A DNA stretch of 64,000 nt from Flavobacterium daejeonense DSM 17708 (GTDB lineage: Bacteria; Bacteroidota; Bacteroidia; Flavobacteriales; Flavobacteriaceae), in NCBI RefSeq assembly GCF_000425425.1, contig NZ_AUDK01000021.1, positions 28,901-92,900 on the forward strand, written 5' to 3'. The notes beneath the pieces are model-generated. The model was given only the letters and a program-made list of their open reading frames with translations. It searched no databases and was not told the origin of the DNA. The stretch's first letter is position 1, and every line of letters starts with the position of its first letter. This document shows, piece by piece, positions 33,452 through 42,446 of the stretch. The position numbers were made by a program, and so were the translations under genes.

Positions 33452-33482
33452 CAAATCTATATCGACAAAACTATTTTAGCAA
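33452..33482 (-). promoter_or_regulatory. Promoter with both Bacteroidota elements, very short leader
   Basis: On the minus strand TTG (33482-33480) is followed after 20 bases by TAGATTTG (33459-33452). Transcription starting 5-8 bases downstream would begin at about 33444-33447, almost on the ATG at 33443, so the mRNA could be leaderless. Confidence 0.6.
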
Positions 33483-33598
33483 GTATTCGTTAATAAATAT
33501 TTGTTAATAATGGCAAAAGCATCAAAAAACCTGTTAAAAGGTAGTTTTTGTTGTGATAAAATCAGAGTTTATGTTAAAAAACACATGAAAAATTACTC

Positions 33599-34255
33599 TT
33601 ATTGTTTTTCTCCTTCCCACTCGGCATAAAATTGTGAAAGGAAATTTTGCATGAACTGATGTCTTTGCTGCGCAATTTGTTTTCCGGTTTGCGTATTCAT
33701 TTTGTCTTTTAAGAGCAATAACTTTTCGTAAAAATGATTAATTGTTGGTGCCTGACTGTGTTTGTATTCTTCGACGCTCATATTGGTATTTGGTGCTATT
33801 TTAGGGTTGTAGAGCGCCCGGTTTTTAAAGCCGCCGTAATTAAAAGCACGGGCAATTCCTATGGCTCCAATGGCGTCCAATCGGTCAGCATCCTGAACAA
33901 TATCAAGTTCGACAGAATGGAAGTTTTTGTCAAAATTTCCGCCTTTAAACGAAATGTTTTCGATGATATTAATTATATGACTGATGGTTTCCGGAGCAAT
34001 ATTTTCTGATTCCAAAAAGTTTCGGGCAATTTTTGGTCCGATTGTTTCGTCACCGTTGTGAAATTTGCTGTCGGCAATATCATGAAGCAGGGCAGCGAGC
34101 TGAACAATTTGCAAATCACATTTTTCTTCACGGGCAATTAACAAAGCGTTTTTATAGACTCTTTCAATGTGAAACCAGTCGTGACCGCCTTCGGCATTTG
34201 CTAATTGTTGTTTTACAAAAGTGATTGTTTTGCTGATGATGTTGGTGTTGGTCAT
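33599..34255 (-). CDS. HD-domain phosphohydrolase (YedJ-like)
   Basis: A 218-residue metal-dependent hydrolase. The HD signature is spread as H in HDWFHIERVYKNAL (about 20-33), HD in LAALLHDIADSKFHNGDE (about 54-70) and D in VQDADRLDAIGAIGIARAF (about 130-150). Substrate unknown; probably a nucleotide. There is no partner gene: it is transcribed alone, with a terminator hairpin of the preceding unit at 34271-34317 just before its start. Confidence 0.88.
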   Translation of the reverse strand: MTNTNIISKTITFVKQQLANAEGGHDWFHIERVYKNALLIAREEKCDLQIVQLAALLHDIADSKFHNGDETIGPKIARNFLESENIAPETISHIINIIENISFKGGNFDKNFHSVELDIVQDADRLDAIGAIGIARAFNYGGFKNRALYNPKIAPNTNMSVEEYKHSQAPTINHFYEKLLLLKDKMNTQTGKQIAQQRHQFMQNFLSQFYAEWEGEKQ

Positions 34256-34270
34256 ACTAGTGTTTTAAAA

Positions 34271-34317
34271 AAAATGTTGATTTTCAAAGTTTTTTGTACT
34301 TCAAAAATCAACATTTT
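34271..34317 (-). terminator. Terminator after the desaturase gene
   Basis: AAAATCAACATTTT (34304-34317) pairs with AAAATGTTGATTTT (34271-34284), a 14-base stem, and on the minus strand is followed by eight T. It ends the plsC-desaturase transcript. Confidence 0.75.
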
Positions 34318-34378
34318 AATTTATTAATTCAATTTTAAAAATTTTAAAATCTAAATTCTGTTTTCTAAAATTTGAAAT

Positions 34379-35365
34379 CTACAATCTAGCCGGTTCTACC
34401 CATTTAAAAATATGAGATTCTTTAGGAATGACTAATCTTTCGGAAATTCTAGCCATTCGGGCAGGTAATTTCATCAAGTAATCACGGGCTTTTTCGGCTT
34501 CGTCAGTCAAACCAGCGATTTTGTCAATTTCCCATTTGTCAATTAATTTCTGCATGATATCCACGTAATCGTTGGCGGTATAAACCCCAATACGTTGCGC
34601 TGAATCTGAAAATAATTCGAATGCAGAACTGATTTTTTGTCCTGATTCTCTCAGGAAATGAGCCGGCATAACGATTTTTTGTTTCATCATGTATTGGAAA
34701 GCCAACATCATTTCGCTTGGATCTACTTTGAAAATTTCGCTAACAAAATGACTGTAAGCATGGTGGTGACGCATTTCATCTCCGGCAATCATTTTACACA
34801 TTTTAGACAATTTCTTGTCGCCATAGCTTTTGGCTAATTGAGAAACTCTGTTGTGTGAAACATAAGTTGCTAATTCCTGGAAACTGGTGTAAACAAAGTT
34901 TTTATACGGATCTCTTCCGGTACCAATATCAAATCCGTCGTTGATAAGGTGTTGGGTGGTCATTTCGATTTCGCGCATGTTTACACGACCTGATAAATAC
35001 AGGTATTTGTTCAATAAATCACCATGACGGTTTTCTTCTCCTGTCCATTCACGTACCCAGGCTGACCAGCCGTTTCGGCCTTCATTGTCAACTCCTTCTA
35101 CTTCCATTAGCCAGTTTTCGTAGGTAGGAAGCGCCTCCTCGGTAATCATATCGCCTACCATAGCTACCCAGAAATCATAAGGCAGGTCCTTAGAGATTTC
35201 GCGTAATTCTTTTATTTCTTCTAAGAAATTATCTCCTTCAGAATTTGGTAAAAAGTCCGATGGCTGCCATATTTGTTCCACAGGAATCAAATATTGTTCC
35301 ATGTAGCTGGCCACGTTTTTTTCCAAAAACTGCATAACTTCTAATCGAATGTTTTTTATAGACAT
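34379..35365 (-). CDS. Acyl-ACP desaturase (fatty acid desaturase type 2)
   Basis: A 328-residue soluble diiron enzyme introducing a double bond into acyl-ACP. The two iron-binding helices carry EENRHGDLL (about 131) and DEMRHHHAYSH (about 210), the classical E-x2-H pairs. Length and the ferritin-like helical pattern match stearoyl-ACP desaturases, which bacteria use to adjust membrane fluidity. It lies 10 bases after plsC, so both act in membrane lipid synthesis. Confidence 0.94.
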   Translation of the reverse strand: MSIKNIRLEVMQFLEKNVASYMEQYLIPVEQIWQPSDFLPNSEGDNFLEEIKELREISKDLPYDFWVAMVGDMITEEALPTYENWLMEVEGVDNEGRNGWSAWVREWTGEENRHGDLLNKYLYLSGRVNMREIEMTTQHLINDGFDIGTGRDPYKNFVYTSFQELATYVSHNRVSQLAKSYGDKKLSKMCKMIAGDEMRHHHAYSHFVSEIFKVDPSEMMLAFQYMMKQKIVMPAHFLRESGQKISSAFELFSDSAQRIGVYTANDYVDIMQKLIDKWEIDKIAGLTDEAEKARDYLMKLPARMARISERLVIPKESHIFKWVEPARL

Positions 35366-35375
35366 TTTGTATATT

Positions 35376-36110
35376 TTAAAATTTTATTCCTTTTACTACT
35401 GCACTTTCTGTCTTCTCCATTAATTCAGGAAAACTATAATCACTCACTTTTAAAGGAGTGTGAATGGCAAAGGTAAGATGATTTCCTAAACCTACCGGGA
35501 AAAACCCATATTTTACCATTTTCCACGAATTATTAATACTTACAGGAACAATATAGGCTGAAGGTGCATTTTTGCACAATATTTTTACACCGGTTTGGGC
35601 AAATTCTTTTGGTTTTCCTGTTTTGCTACGGGTGCCTTCCGGGAAAATTACTGCTGAGCGTTTGTTGTATTCGATATATTCAGCTAATCTTTTTATTTCA
35701 GGAATGGCTTGTTTAGGATCTTTTCTGTCAATTAATGCGGCTCCGCCATGTCTTAAATTGAAAGAAACACTTGGAATTCCTTTGCCTAACTCTTTCTTAC
35801 TTACAAATTTACAATGAAAACGACGTAAGTACCAAATCATTGCTATAATATCGTACATACTTTGATGATTGGCTACAAAAATCAAAGGGACTCCCTGAGG
35901 AATTACTTCCCGGTTTTCTATGGTGTAAGTCGTTCCTGCTAAGTTAGTGCATTTTAGCAAAAAAAAGTTCAAATAATCGACACTTTTTTTGTGTGCCTGA
36001 TAACCAAAAAGATTCAGGCAAATCCATTGAATAGGATGAAAAATGACTAACGTGAGTCCGAAACACAAATAGTAAATTACCGATATGGGATACGAAACAA
36101 GTTTTTGCAT
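35376..36110 (-). CDS. plsC: 1-acyl-sn-glycerol-3-phosphate acyltransferase
   Basis: A 244-residue membrane-bound enzyme placing the second acyl chain on lysophosphatidate. Motifs in order: VANHQSMYDI (NHx4D-like catalytic motif, about 80), FVSKKELGKGIP (about 103), VIFPEGTRSKTGKPKEF (EGTR, about 157) and IVPVSINNS. An N-terminal hydrophobic helix anchors it. It is first in the unit with the desaturase; a TACTTTTG -7-like site is at 36137-36130. Confidence 0.94.
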   Translation of the reverse strand: MQKLVSYPISVIYYLCFGLTLVIFHPIQWICLNLFGYQAHKKSVDYLNFFLLKCTNLAGTTYTIENREVIPQGVPLIFVANHQSMYDIIAMIWYLRRFHCKFVSKKELGKGIPSVSFNLRHGGAALIDRKDPKQAIPEIKRLAEYIEYNKRSAVIFPEGTRSKTGKPKEFAQTGVKILCKNAPSAYIVPVSINNSWKMVKYGFFPVGLGNHLTFAIHTPLKVSDYSFPELMEKTESAVVKGIKF

Positions 36111-36129
36111 TTTTAAAAAAAATTAGCTG

Positions 36130-36137
36130 CAAAAGTA
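36130..36137 (-). promoter_or_regulatory. Candidate -7 element of the plsC promoter
   Basis: TACTTTTG on the minus strand, 19 bases before the plsC ATG. It is followed by GC, a frequent extension in Bacteroidota promoters. No -33 TTG recognised. Confidence 0.45.
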
Positions 36138-36196
36138 GTAAATAATTTTTTAGTGCTATTTAATTCCTAAATAATAATAGGTTTGGGGTTAAATTG

Positions 36197-36204
36197 TAAC
36201 TTTG
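36197..36204 (+). promoter_or_regulatory. Candidate -7 element of the rnpA promoter
   Basis: TAACTTTG followed by CAG, 32 bases before the rnpA ATG. A TTG at 36183-36185 is only 11 bases upstream, too close for the usual spacing. Confidence 0.45.
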
Positions 36205-36236
36205 CAGTCTTAAAAATTTGACCTTATATCATAAAA

Positions 36237-36617
36237 ATGAGCTTTAACTATCCAAAAAACGAAAAACTTAAAAGTAAAATCAGTATTGGATTGTTATTCT
36301 CTGAAGGCAAATCGGTTTCTAAATATCCATTGCGGTTAGTGTATCATTCTGGTTTCTTGAATGAAAATGAAAAAATCAAAATGGGTGTTTCGGTTTCTAA
36401 AAAATACTTCAAAAAAGCCGTTGATCGTAATCGTTTCAAGCGTATTCTTCGCGAAACTTATCGCCTGAACAAACATATTTTGTTGGATAATCTGGACAAA
36501 CCTTATGCGTTCATGTTTTTTTATCAAACCAAAGAGCGTTTGTCTTACGAAGAAATCAATACCAAAACCATTCAATTGTTTGAGAAATTTTTGAATCAGG
36601 TTGCTAAACAAGATTAA
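36237..36617 (+). CDS. rnpA: Ribonuclease P protein component
   Basis: A 126-residue basic protein that supports the RNase P RNA in 5' processing of tRNA precursors. The RNR motif is DRNRFKRILRETYRLNK (about 62-78), preceded by MGVSVSKKYFKKAV. In most bacteria rpmH precedes rnpA; here plsC is divergent instead, an arrangement I recall from Flavobacteriia. The DUF4349 gene follows after 63 bases. Confidence 0.95.
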   Translation: MSFNYPKNEKLKSKISIGLLFSEGKSVSKYPLRLVYHSGFLNENEKIKMGVSVSKKYFKKAVDRNRFKRILRETYRLNKHILLDNLDKPYAFMFFYQTKERLSYEEINTKTIQLFEKFLNQVAKQD

Positions 36618-36680
36618 AATTTTAAATCTGAAGTTTGTAAAAAAAGTTGTAGTTTTAAACTAACATAATACTTTATTTAT

Positions 36681-37490
36681 ATGAAAAAATATATTCTTTT
36701 TGGACTATTAGTTATAGCTTTTTTAGGTTGTAAAAAAAATGAAGAGTCAATGAGTAATGTAAAACTTACTTCTATTAAATTACCTCCAAAGCTAGAAAGA
36801 AAGGCTGATTCAGACCAAGCTCAAGAGAAAAACATAGAACAAAAAATTATAAAAGAAGGAAATTTACGTTTTGAAACTTCAGATCTTGAAGCTACTTTTT
36901 CTCAAATACAATCAGCTTTAAAAGCTAATCAGGCGAAAATAGAAAATGATAATGAAGGAAAAGATTATAATACTTTCTATAGACGGTTAGTGATTAGGGT
37001 TCCCAGTCAAAATTTCGATTCTTTTTTGCAAAGTATTTCTAAAGGTGTTTCTTATTTTGATACTAAAGAAATTTCATCACGTGATGTCACGGCTGAATAT
37101 ATAGATATTGATGCCCGTTTGAAGGCAAAAAAAGTGTTGGAAAATCGTTACCTTGAGCTGCTTAAAAAAGCTAATAAAGTTTCGGAAATATTAGAAATAG
37201 AAGCGCAGTTGTCAGCGATTCGTGAAGAGATTGATTCAAAGCAGGGGCAGTTAAATTATTTGCAAAACCAGGTGTCTTATAGTACACTCAATGTTGAGTT
37301 TTATAGAACAGTTGCTAATGAAGGAGGTGCAACGATTTCTTATGGTTCAAAAATTTGGAATGCTTTAAAATCAGGTTTTAATCGTTTCTCAGGATTTCTG
37401 CTAGGTTTAATCAGTATTTGGCCATTCCTGATATTTTTTGGAATTATAGGCTATTTTATTAGAAAAAGATTTAAGAAAAAAACAATTTAA
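36681..37490 (+). CDS. DUF4349 lipoprotein
   Basis: A 269-residue envelope protein. Lipobox AFLGCKKNE (Cys about 16). Then a beta-rich part (IIKEGNLRFETSDLEATFSQ), YRRLVIRVPSQNFDSFLQSI, a coiled coil at about 150-195 (ENRYLELLKKANKVSEILEI onwards) and a C-terminal transmembrane helix (LLGLISIWPFLIFFGIIGYF) with a basic tail. This order is typical of DUF4349. Function unknown. Lipid anchor plus C-terminal helix is odd topologically; the N-terminal lipobox could be an anchor with both ends in the inner membrane. The S41 protease begins one base after its stop. Confidence 0.88.
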   Translation: MKKYILFGLLVIAFLGCKKNEESMSNVKLTSIKLPPKLERKADSDQAQEKNIEQKIIKEGNLRFETSDLEATFSQIQSALKANQAKIENDNEGKDYNTFYRRLVIRVPSQNFDSFLQSISKGVSYFDTKEISSRDVTAEYIDIDARLKAKKVLENRYLELLKKANKVSEILEIEAQLSAIREEIDSKQGQLNYLQNQVSYSTLNVEFYRTVANEGGATISYGSKIWNALKSGFNRFSGFLLGLISIWPFLIFFGIIGYFIRKRFKKKTI

Positions 37491-37491
37491 G

Positions 37492-39129
37492 ATGAGGCGT
37501 TTTACCAAAAAAAGATATATCCTTCCTATAGTCGCTTCGGCTTTTTTATTTATTGGTTCCAGTTTCAAGGATGATTTCTTTGAAATTGCCAAGCAAATTG
37601 AAATTTTTACGACATTATTCAAAGAGTTGAATACGAATTATGTGGATGAAACTAATCCGGGCGAACTGATGGATACGGCCATTAAAGGCATGCTGGCGAG
37701 TTTGGATCCTTATACGGTGTATTTTAACGAGCAGGATGTGTTGAAATTCAAGATCAATAATACCGGCGAATATACCGGAATAGGTGCTTTAATCACGCAA
37801 AAATCAGGGAAATTAATTTTGCGGGAAGTTTACAAAGATTTTCCTGCTGATAAAGCCGGTTTTAAAGCTGGTGACGAGATTGTACAAATAGGCGATGTGG
37901 CCATTGCCGATTTCAAAGAGGATGCTTCCCAGCTGTTAAAAGGGGCCAAAAACACCAAAATTGCGATTAAATTCCTGCGTCAGGGAAAGATGAATACAAC
38001 CGAGATAATTTTGGATGAAGTAGAAATCAAATCGGTTCCTTTTTATGCTAAAATTGATGACAAAACCGGTTATATTGTTTTGAGTCGTTTTAATAGAAAA
38101 GCTTCTAATGAAACCAAAGAAGCGTTGTTGGAACTCAAAAAACAAGGTGCCAGCCAAATTATTCTGGATTTGAGAAATAATCCCGGAGGATTGTTGAACG
38201 AGGCAATTAATATTTGTAATTTATTTGTGTCCAAAAATGAAGTAATTGTTACCACCAAATCTATTAACGAAAAACACAATAATACTTATAAGACCTCCTT
38301 TGATCCGGTAGATTTAGAGATTCCGTTGGTGATTATTGTGAATGATAAAAGTGCTTCGGCTTCGGAAATTGTATCAGGTGCTTTGCAGGATTTGGATCGC
38401 GCGGTGATTGTGGGTAGCCGAAGTTTTGGAAAAGGATTGGTTCAAAAACCTATCGATTTGACTTATAATACACAGCTTAAAGTAACTATTTCCAGATATT
38501 TTACGCCTTCCGGAAGATGTATTCAGGCTTTGGATTATGCGCACAAAGACAAAAATGGTTTGGCAGTTCGAACCCAGGAAGTTAATTATAATTCGTTTAA
38601 AACCCGAAAAGGACGAACCGTTTATGACGGTGGTGGAATTTTGCCTGATGTGCAAATGCCGGAATCCAAAACCAGTGTGATTGCGAATGCTTTACTTAAA
38701 AATGACGGGATTTTTAATTATGCCACAAAGTATTATTATAAAAATCCCAATTTAGGCAATCAGATTCCAAACTTTAGCAATGCCGATTTTCAGGATTTCA
38801 AGCAGTTTTTAAAAACTCAAAAAATTTCTTTTGATACCGAAACCGAAGAATCGTTGAAAAGCACTTTGGCGATTGCTCAAAAAGAAGGAATTGACGGCGC
38901 AATTATTAATGAATACAAGCAAATGCTGGCGGCAGTTCAAAAGAGTGAAGAGAGTCAACTGGATAACAATCAGGAAGAAATTAAGAATTTAATTTTGGAA
39001 GAAATTATCAAACGCTACCAATATCAGGAAGGATTTTATAGTTATTACATGAAATCCAATTCGGAAATTAAAAAAGCGGTAAGCATTTTGGGTGATACCG
39101 CTATATATAGCAAAATTTTAAAATTTTAA
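37492..39129 (+). CDS. S41-family carboxy-terminal processing protease (CtpA-like)
   Basis: A 545-residue periplasmic serine protease. A signal or anchor lies at residues 10-25. The PDZ domain (about 90-165) contains GIGALITQKSGKLILREVYK and KAGFKAGDEIVQIGD. The catalytic domain has LDLRNNPGGLLNEAI, the nucleophile in NDKSASASEIVSGALQDL (about 285-300) and the general-base lysine in GSRSFGKGLVQ (about 310-320). About 130 extra C-terminal residues follow. Such enzymes cleave C-terminal tails of envelope proteins. Third gene of the rnpA unit. Confidence 0.94.
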   Translation: MRRFTKKRYILPIVASAFLFIGSSFKDDFFEIAKQIEIFTTLFKELNTNYVDETNPGELMDTAIKGMLASLDPYTVYFNEQDVLKFKINNTGEYTGIGALITQKSGKLILREVYKDFPADKAGFKAGDEIVQIGDVAIADFKEDASQLLKGAKNTKIAIKFLRQGKMNTTEIILDEVEIKSVPFYAKIDDKTGYIVLSRFNRKASNETKEALLELKKQGASQIILDLRNNPGGLLNEAINICNLFVSKNEVIVTTKSINEKHNNTYKTSFDPVDLEIPLVIIVNDKSASASEIVSGALQDLDRAVIVGSRSFGKGLVQKPIDLTYNTQLKVTISRYFTPSGRCIQALDYAHKDKNGLAVRTQEVNYNSFKTRKGRTVYDGGGILPDVQMPESKTSVIANALLKNDGIFNYATKYYYKNPNLGNQIPNFSNADFQDFKQFLKTQKISFDTETEESLKSTLAIAQKEGIDGAIINEYKQMLAAVQKSEESQLDNNQEEIKNLILEEIIKRYQYQEGFYSYYMKSNSEIKKAVSILGDTAIYSKILKF

Positions 39130-39152
39130 ATTTTCGGTTTGCTTATCAAAAA

Positions 39153-40172
39153 TTAGTTGTTAAACAGCGCCAAAAGTTTAGGTTTTGATTTTTGGGCTGT
39201 TTTTTTGTTGATTTCCACCGATTTTATAATTGCTTCGAGTTCGAGCATTAAATCTCTTTTTTCTTTTGAAGGAGCATAGCAAAAACCCTCTAAAACCAAT
39301 AAGCGGTCATTGTCCTTGTCCACGATAGCGTAATTGATAAAAGGTCCCGACATAAAATCGTTTTTTAATTCCCAGGTTCCTTTCGTTTCGTAAGCTCTTT
39401 TGTGATTGAGAACAATATTTGAAAAATAGGGCGAATAGGCTTCTTCGGTAATCATATCGGTGTTAGCTTCTTTGCCGTGAATGTAGCGTTTTCCAATAGA
39501 ATCTCTCATTCGGATGATATCGGTTACTTTATTCGTTTTGTTTTTAATGGTGTTTAATGGAACTTCGTAGATTAAAATACTGGTGTTTCCGCTAATGATT
39601 TCTTTTTTGAACCATAGGAAATTCTTTTTTTGAACCATTAATTGATAATTGGAAGGCATTTCAAGTTTGATATTGAAACTGTCTTTAAAGAATTTAGGAT
39701 CTAAAAGTGATTTTCTGTTTAGATATTGGCATTCCTGGATTTCTGTCTGATGAATGGTTTGGATAATTTGCGGCGCATTTTTTTGAATCAGACAAAGAAT
39801 ATCATTGGCTCCTTTAGCAGAAATCTGAAAGATGTTTTGCGGATTGGCAAATTGATTTTTGGTGATTTTAAAGTCTTCTTCAGCGTTTTTTTTAATGATG
39901 ATAATGTTTCTGCTTTCGGTCATAAAACCTTCCATGAGTTTTACCGGAAACTGATTAATGGTAAAAAGAGGTTCTTCCTGAGGAAGTCCATAAACGGGGG
40001 AGGCAAATTTGTTACGGATGCTGTCGCCAATTTCGCCATTCCATAATAAATCGTCTATAATCACCGAGATGTTATTGATTTTTCCATTGATTCTTTCCGG
40101 TGTGCTAATTTCCTGTTTGCAGGAAAAGAAAAAAATGGAAATAAAAAGCAATATAAAATGGATTTTATTCAT
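39153..40172 (-). CDS. DUF4837 lipoprotein
   Basis: From ATG 40172, 339 residues. Lipobox FFFSCKQE (Cys about 18). The rest is the Bacteroidota-specific DUF4837 family, with VIIDDLLWNGEIGDSIRNKF (about 34-53) and NIKLEMPSNYQLMVQKKNFL as recognisable parts and EGFCYAPSKEKRDLMLELEA near the end. Function unknown. The codon at 40199 is TTG and would place extra residues before the lipobox, so ATG 40172 is preferred. Convergent with the S41 gene, 24 bases apart. Confidence 0.85.
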   Translation of the reverse strand: MNKIHFILLFISIFFFSCKQEISTPERINGKINNISVIIDDLLWNGEIGDSIRNKFASPVYGLPQEEPLFTINQFPVKLMEGFMTESRNIIIIKKNAEEDFKITKNQFANPQNIFQISAKGANDILCLIQKNAPQIIQTIHQTEIQECQYLNRKSLLDPKFFKDSFNIKLEMPSNYQLMVQKKNFLWFKKEIISGNTSILIYEVPLNTIKNKTNKVTDIIRMRDSIGKRYIHGKEANTDMITEEAYSPYFSNIVLNHKRAYETKGTWELKNDFMSGPFINYAIVDKDNDRLLVLEGFCYAPSKEKRDLMLELEAIIKSVEINKKTAQKSKPKLLALFNN

Positions 40173-40308
40173 TTTGTATCGGTTGTAACTGCAATTCAAA
40201 TTTTAAGGTTGAATTGTTTTGTATTCGTTTTTGGTTTGTTCAAAAAAGGTATAGCGAATATCGTTCCAAATTTTTTAAAAACAGCAAAAAATTAGCATAA
40301 ATAATAAA

Positions 40309-40343
40309 AAAAGGCTTTATTCTATCGTTGAATAAAGCCTTTT
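40309..40343 (-). terminator. Terminator of the lytic transglycosylase gene
   Basis: AAAAGGCTTTATTC (40309-40322) pairs perfectly with GAATAAAGCCTTTT (40330-40343), loop of seven, followed on the minus strand by a T-run. It lies 22 bases after the stop at 40365. Confidence 0.9.
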
Positions 40344-40364
40344 GTTGTGATTTTTTGAAGTATA

Positions 40365-42338
40365 TTAACTTTTGATTTTTAATTTCATTCCCGGTTTGAT
40401 GTCTTCATTACTAATGTCATTCCATTTTTTGATGTCTGAAACAGTAACACCAGGGTATTTTTTGGCAATACTAAATAAGGAATCTCCTTTTTTTACAAAG
40501 TAATCGTGTTGTAAAGCAGCCTCTGTTTTGGTTTTCTTAAAAGAAGCGGCAGTAGCTTTTGAGGTGTTGATGGCAACTTCGTTTTTAGCGACGATTAATG
40601 TTTTTCCTAATCCAATATTGTTGTCTGTTAGATGATTCCATTCTTTCAAATCGGCAACTGAAGTTCCGAATTTCTTAGAAATATTTCCCAGATTATCTCC
40701 TTTTTGAACCGTGTATTCAATGTTTTTTAATTCGGCAGCAGGAGTTGCTACAGCTACTTCAGCTTCTTTTTCAGAAACTTGCAGATTCATACCTGCCTGA
40801 ATAATGTTGCTGTTAAGTTTGTTCCATTCTTTAATTTGGGCAACCGTAACATCATTAGCTTCGGCAATGTTGCTTAAATTATCACCACTTTGAACAATAT
40901 AAATGCTGTTGTTTTTAGAAGCTAAAGAATCGTTTTTAACTTCTTTTTTAGGTTTTTCTTTGATTTCGGCTGATGCAATTGCAGTTTTGGTTTCAGGAAC
41001 AAAAAGTGTTAAAACTTTTCCGTAAGCAATTGAATTTCCGCTGAGTTTGTTCCATTTTTTTAAATCCTCCAACTCAACATTGTATTTGCTGGCAATAGTA
41101 CTTAAGTTGTCGCCTTGTTTTACTTTGTAATACTGTGTCGTACTTCCGGCAGGAAAACTAGGTTTTTCAGCGGTTGCAACGGCAGTTGTGGTCGTAGCAT
41201 TTTTAAACGGATTGTTGTTTTTTAAATCGGCTTCGTACTGAATATAAGCGTAAATTTTTTCTTCATTTGAAACAAATACACCAATCTTATCTTTTGGCAA
41301 ACGCAAATAATGATTCTCATCATGATAATAAGGAATTACGTTAAGCTTGTAAGAAGGGTTTAGGTGTTGTAGTTGCGAAACCGGAACGTCTAATAAATCG
41401 GCTATTTGTTTAAAAGACATCTGTTTTCTAATCATTACCGTATCGGTGGTAAAGCGTTGAATTAAGGTTTTATTAGGCTTGATTCCGTGTTCTTTACGGT
41501 ATTCATACAAATACATGGTTGCTAAGAATGCCGGAACATAACCCTGAGTTTCCCTTGGCAAATTATTCTTAATACTCCAGAAATTTTGCTGACCTCCGGA
41601 GCGTCTTATCGCTTTTGCTACATTTCCGGGACCTGAATTATAAGAAGCTAAAACCAATTCCCAGTCGCCAAAAATTGAAAACATATTCGACATATATTGC
41701 GCTGCGGCAGCGGTTGCTTTCAATGGATCGCTACGTTCGTCGATGTAAGAATCTATTTTTAAATTGTATTGTTTTCCGGTTTGATACATAAATTGCCAAA
41801 GTCCCGTAGCACCCACTCTGGAAACCGCTTTTGGATTTAAAGCCGATTCTACAATGGCTAAATATTTGATTTCTAACGGAATGTTGTTTTTGGCAAAAAC
41901 GTCTTCGAACATTGGAAAGTAATATTCCGAAATGGACATCAGGCGTTCAAAAGACTTTTTTCGGTTTTTTAAGAACGATTTGATGATGTTTTCTAAGCCC
42001 TGATTGTACTGAATGTTAAACGGAGATTTGGCATTCATGGCTTCAAGCCTTGATTTTAAAAGCTCGGTTGGCAATTCGTAATCTACTTTTTCATCGGTAT
42101 TTATCGTTTCAATATCTTTTGTGATGTCGTTGTATAAATCCAAGCTGGTCAATTCTTTAGTCCACAAACTATCTACACAGCTGGCCATTTCGTCGTGTAC
42201 AAAACTTTGTTTGATAGAATCCAAATAAGAAAGCTTAGTTTCTATTGCAGCAATTCCCTTGCTTTCAGCTATTTCTTGCGAAAACAGGGGAATTGATACT
42301 AATAGAAATAATGATAAAGTGATCTTTTTTATAATCAT
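40365..42338 (-). CDS. Membrane-bound lytic murein transglycosylase with LysM repeats (MltD-like)
   Basis: A 657-residue exported enzyme cleaving peptidoglycan glycan strands. The Sec signal ends PLFSQE (about 21). The SLT domain (about 145-270) has the catalytic glutamate in AIVESALNPKAVSRVGATGL, then WQFMYQTGKQYNL and ASYNSGPGNVAKAI. At least four LysM domains follow (starting YYKVKQGDNLSTIA, IYIVQSGDNLSNIA, EYTVQKGDNLGNIS and DYFVKKGDSLFSIA), which bind glycan. It has its own promoter and terminator. Confidence 0.95.
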   Translation of the reverse strand: MIIKKITLSLFLLVSIPLFSQEIAESKGIAAIETKLSYLDSIKQSFVHDEMASCVDSLWTKELTSLDLYNDITKDIETINTDEKVDYELPTELLKSRLEAMNAKSPFNIQYNQGLENIIKSFLKNRKKSFERLMSISEYYFPMFEDVFAKNNIPLEIKYLAIVESALNPKAVSRVGATGLWQFMYQTGKQYNLKIDSYIDERSDPLKATAAAAQYMSNMFSIFGDWELVLASYNSGPGNVAKAIRRSGGQQNFWSIKNNLPRETQGYVPAFLATMYLYEYRKEHGIKPNKTLIQRFTTDTVMIRKQMSFKQIADLLDVPVSQLQHLNPSYKLNVIPYYHDENHYLRLPKDKIGVFVSNEEKIYAYIQYEADLKNNNPFKNATTTTAVATAEKPSFPAGSTTQYYKVKQGDNLSTIASKYNVELEDLKKWNKLSGNSIAYGKVLTLFVPETKTAIASAEIKEKPKKEVKNDSLASKNNSIYIVQSGDNLSNIAEANDVTVAQIKEWNKLNSNIIQAGMNLQVSEKEAEVAVATPAAELKNIEYTVQKGDNLGNISKKFGTSVADLKEWNHLTDNNIGLGKTLIVAKNEVAINTSKATAASFKKTKTEAALQHDYFVKKGDSLFSIAKKYPGVTVSDIKKWNDISNEDIKPGMKLKIKS

Positions 42339-42388
42339 ATTTTTGTTGTCAACTTGCTTAATTTTAAGCGATTATGAAATCGTTTGTG

Positions 42389-42420
42389 CAAACTTAAGAT
42401 GTTACAGCTAAATAAATCAA
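42389..42420 (-). promoter_or_regulatory. Lytic transglycosylase promoter, TTG / TAnnTTTG
   Basis: On the minus strand TTG (42420-42418), 21 bases, TAAGTTTG (42396-42389). Transcription would start near 42382, giving a leader of about 44 bases. Same geometry as the hemA promoter. Confidence 0.7.
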
Positions 42421-42446
42421 TAAAAAATGTTAAAATTGTTATATTT

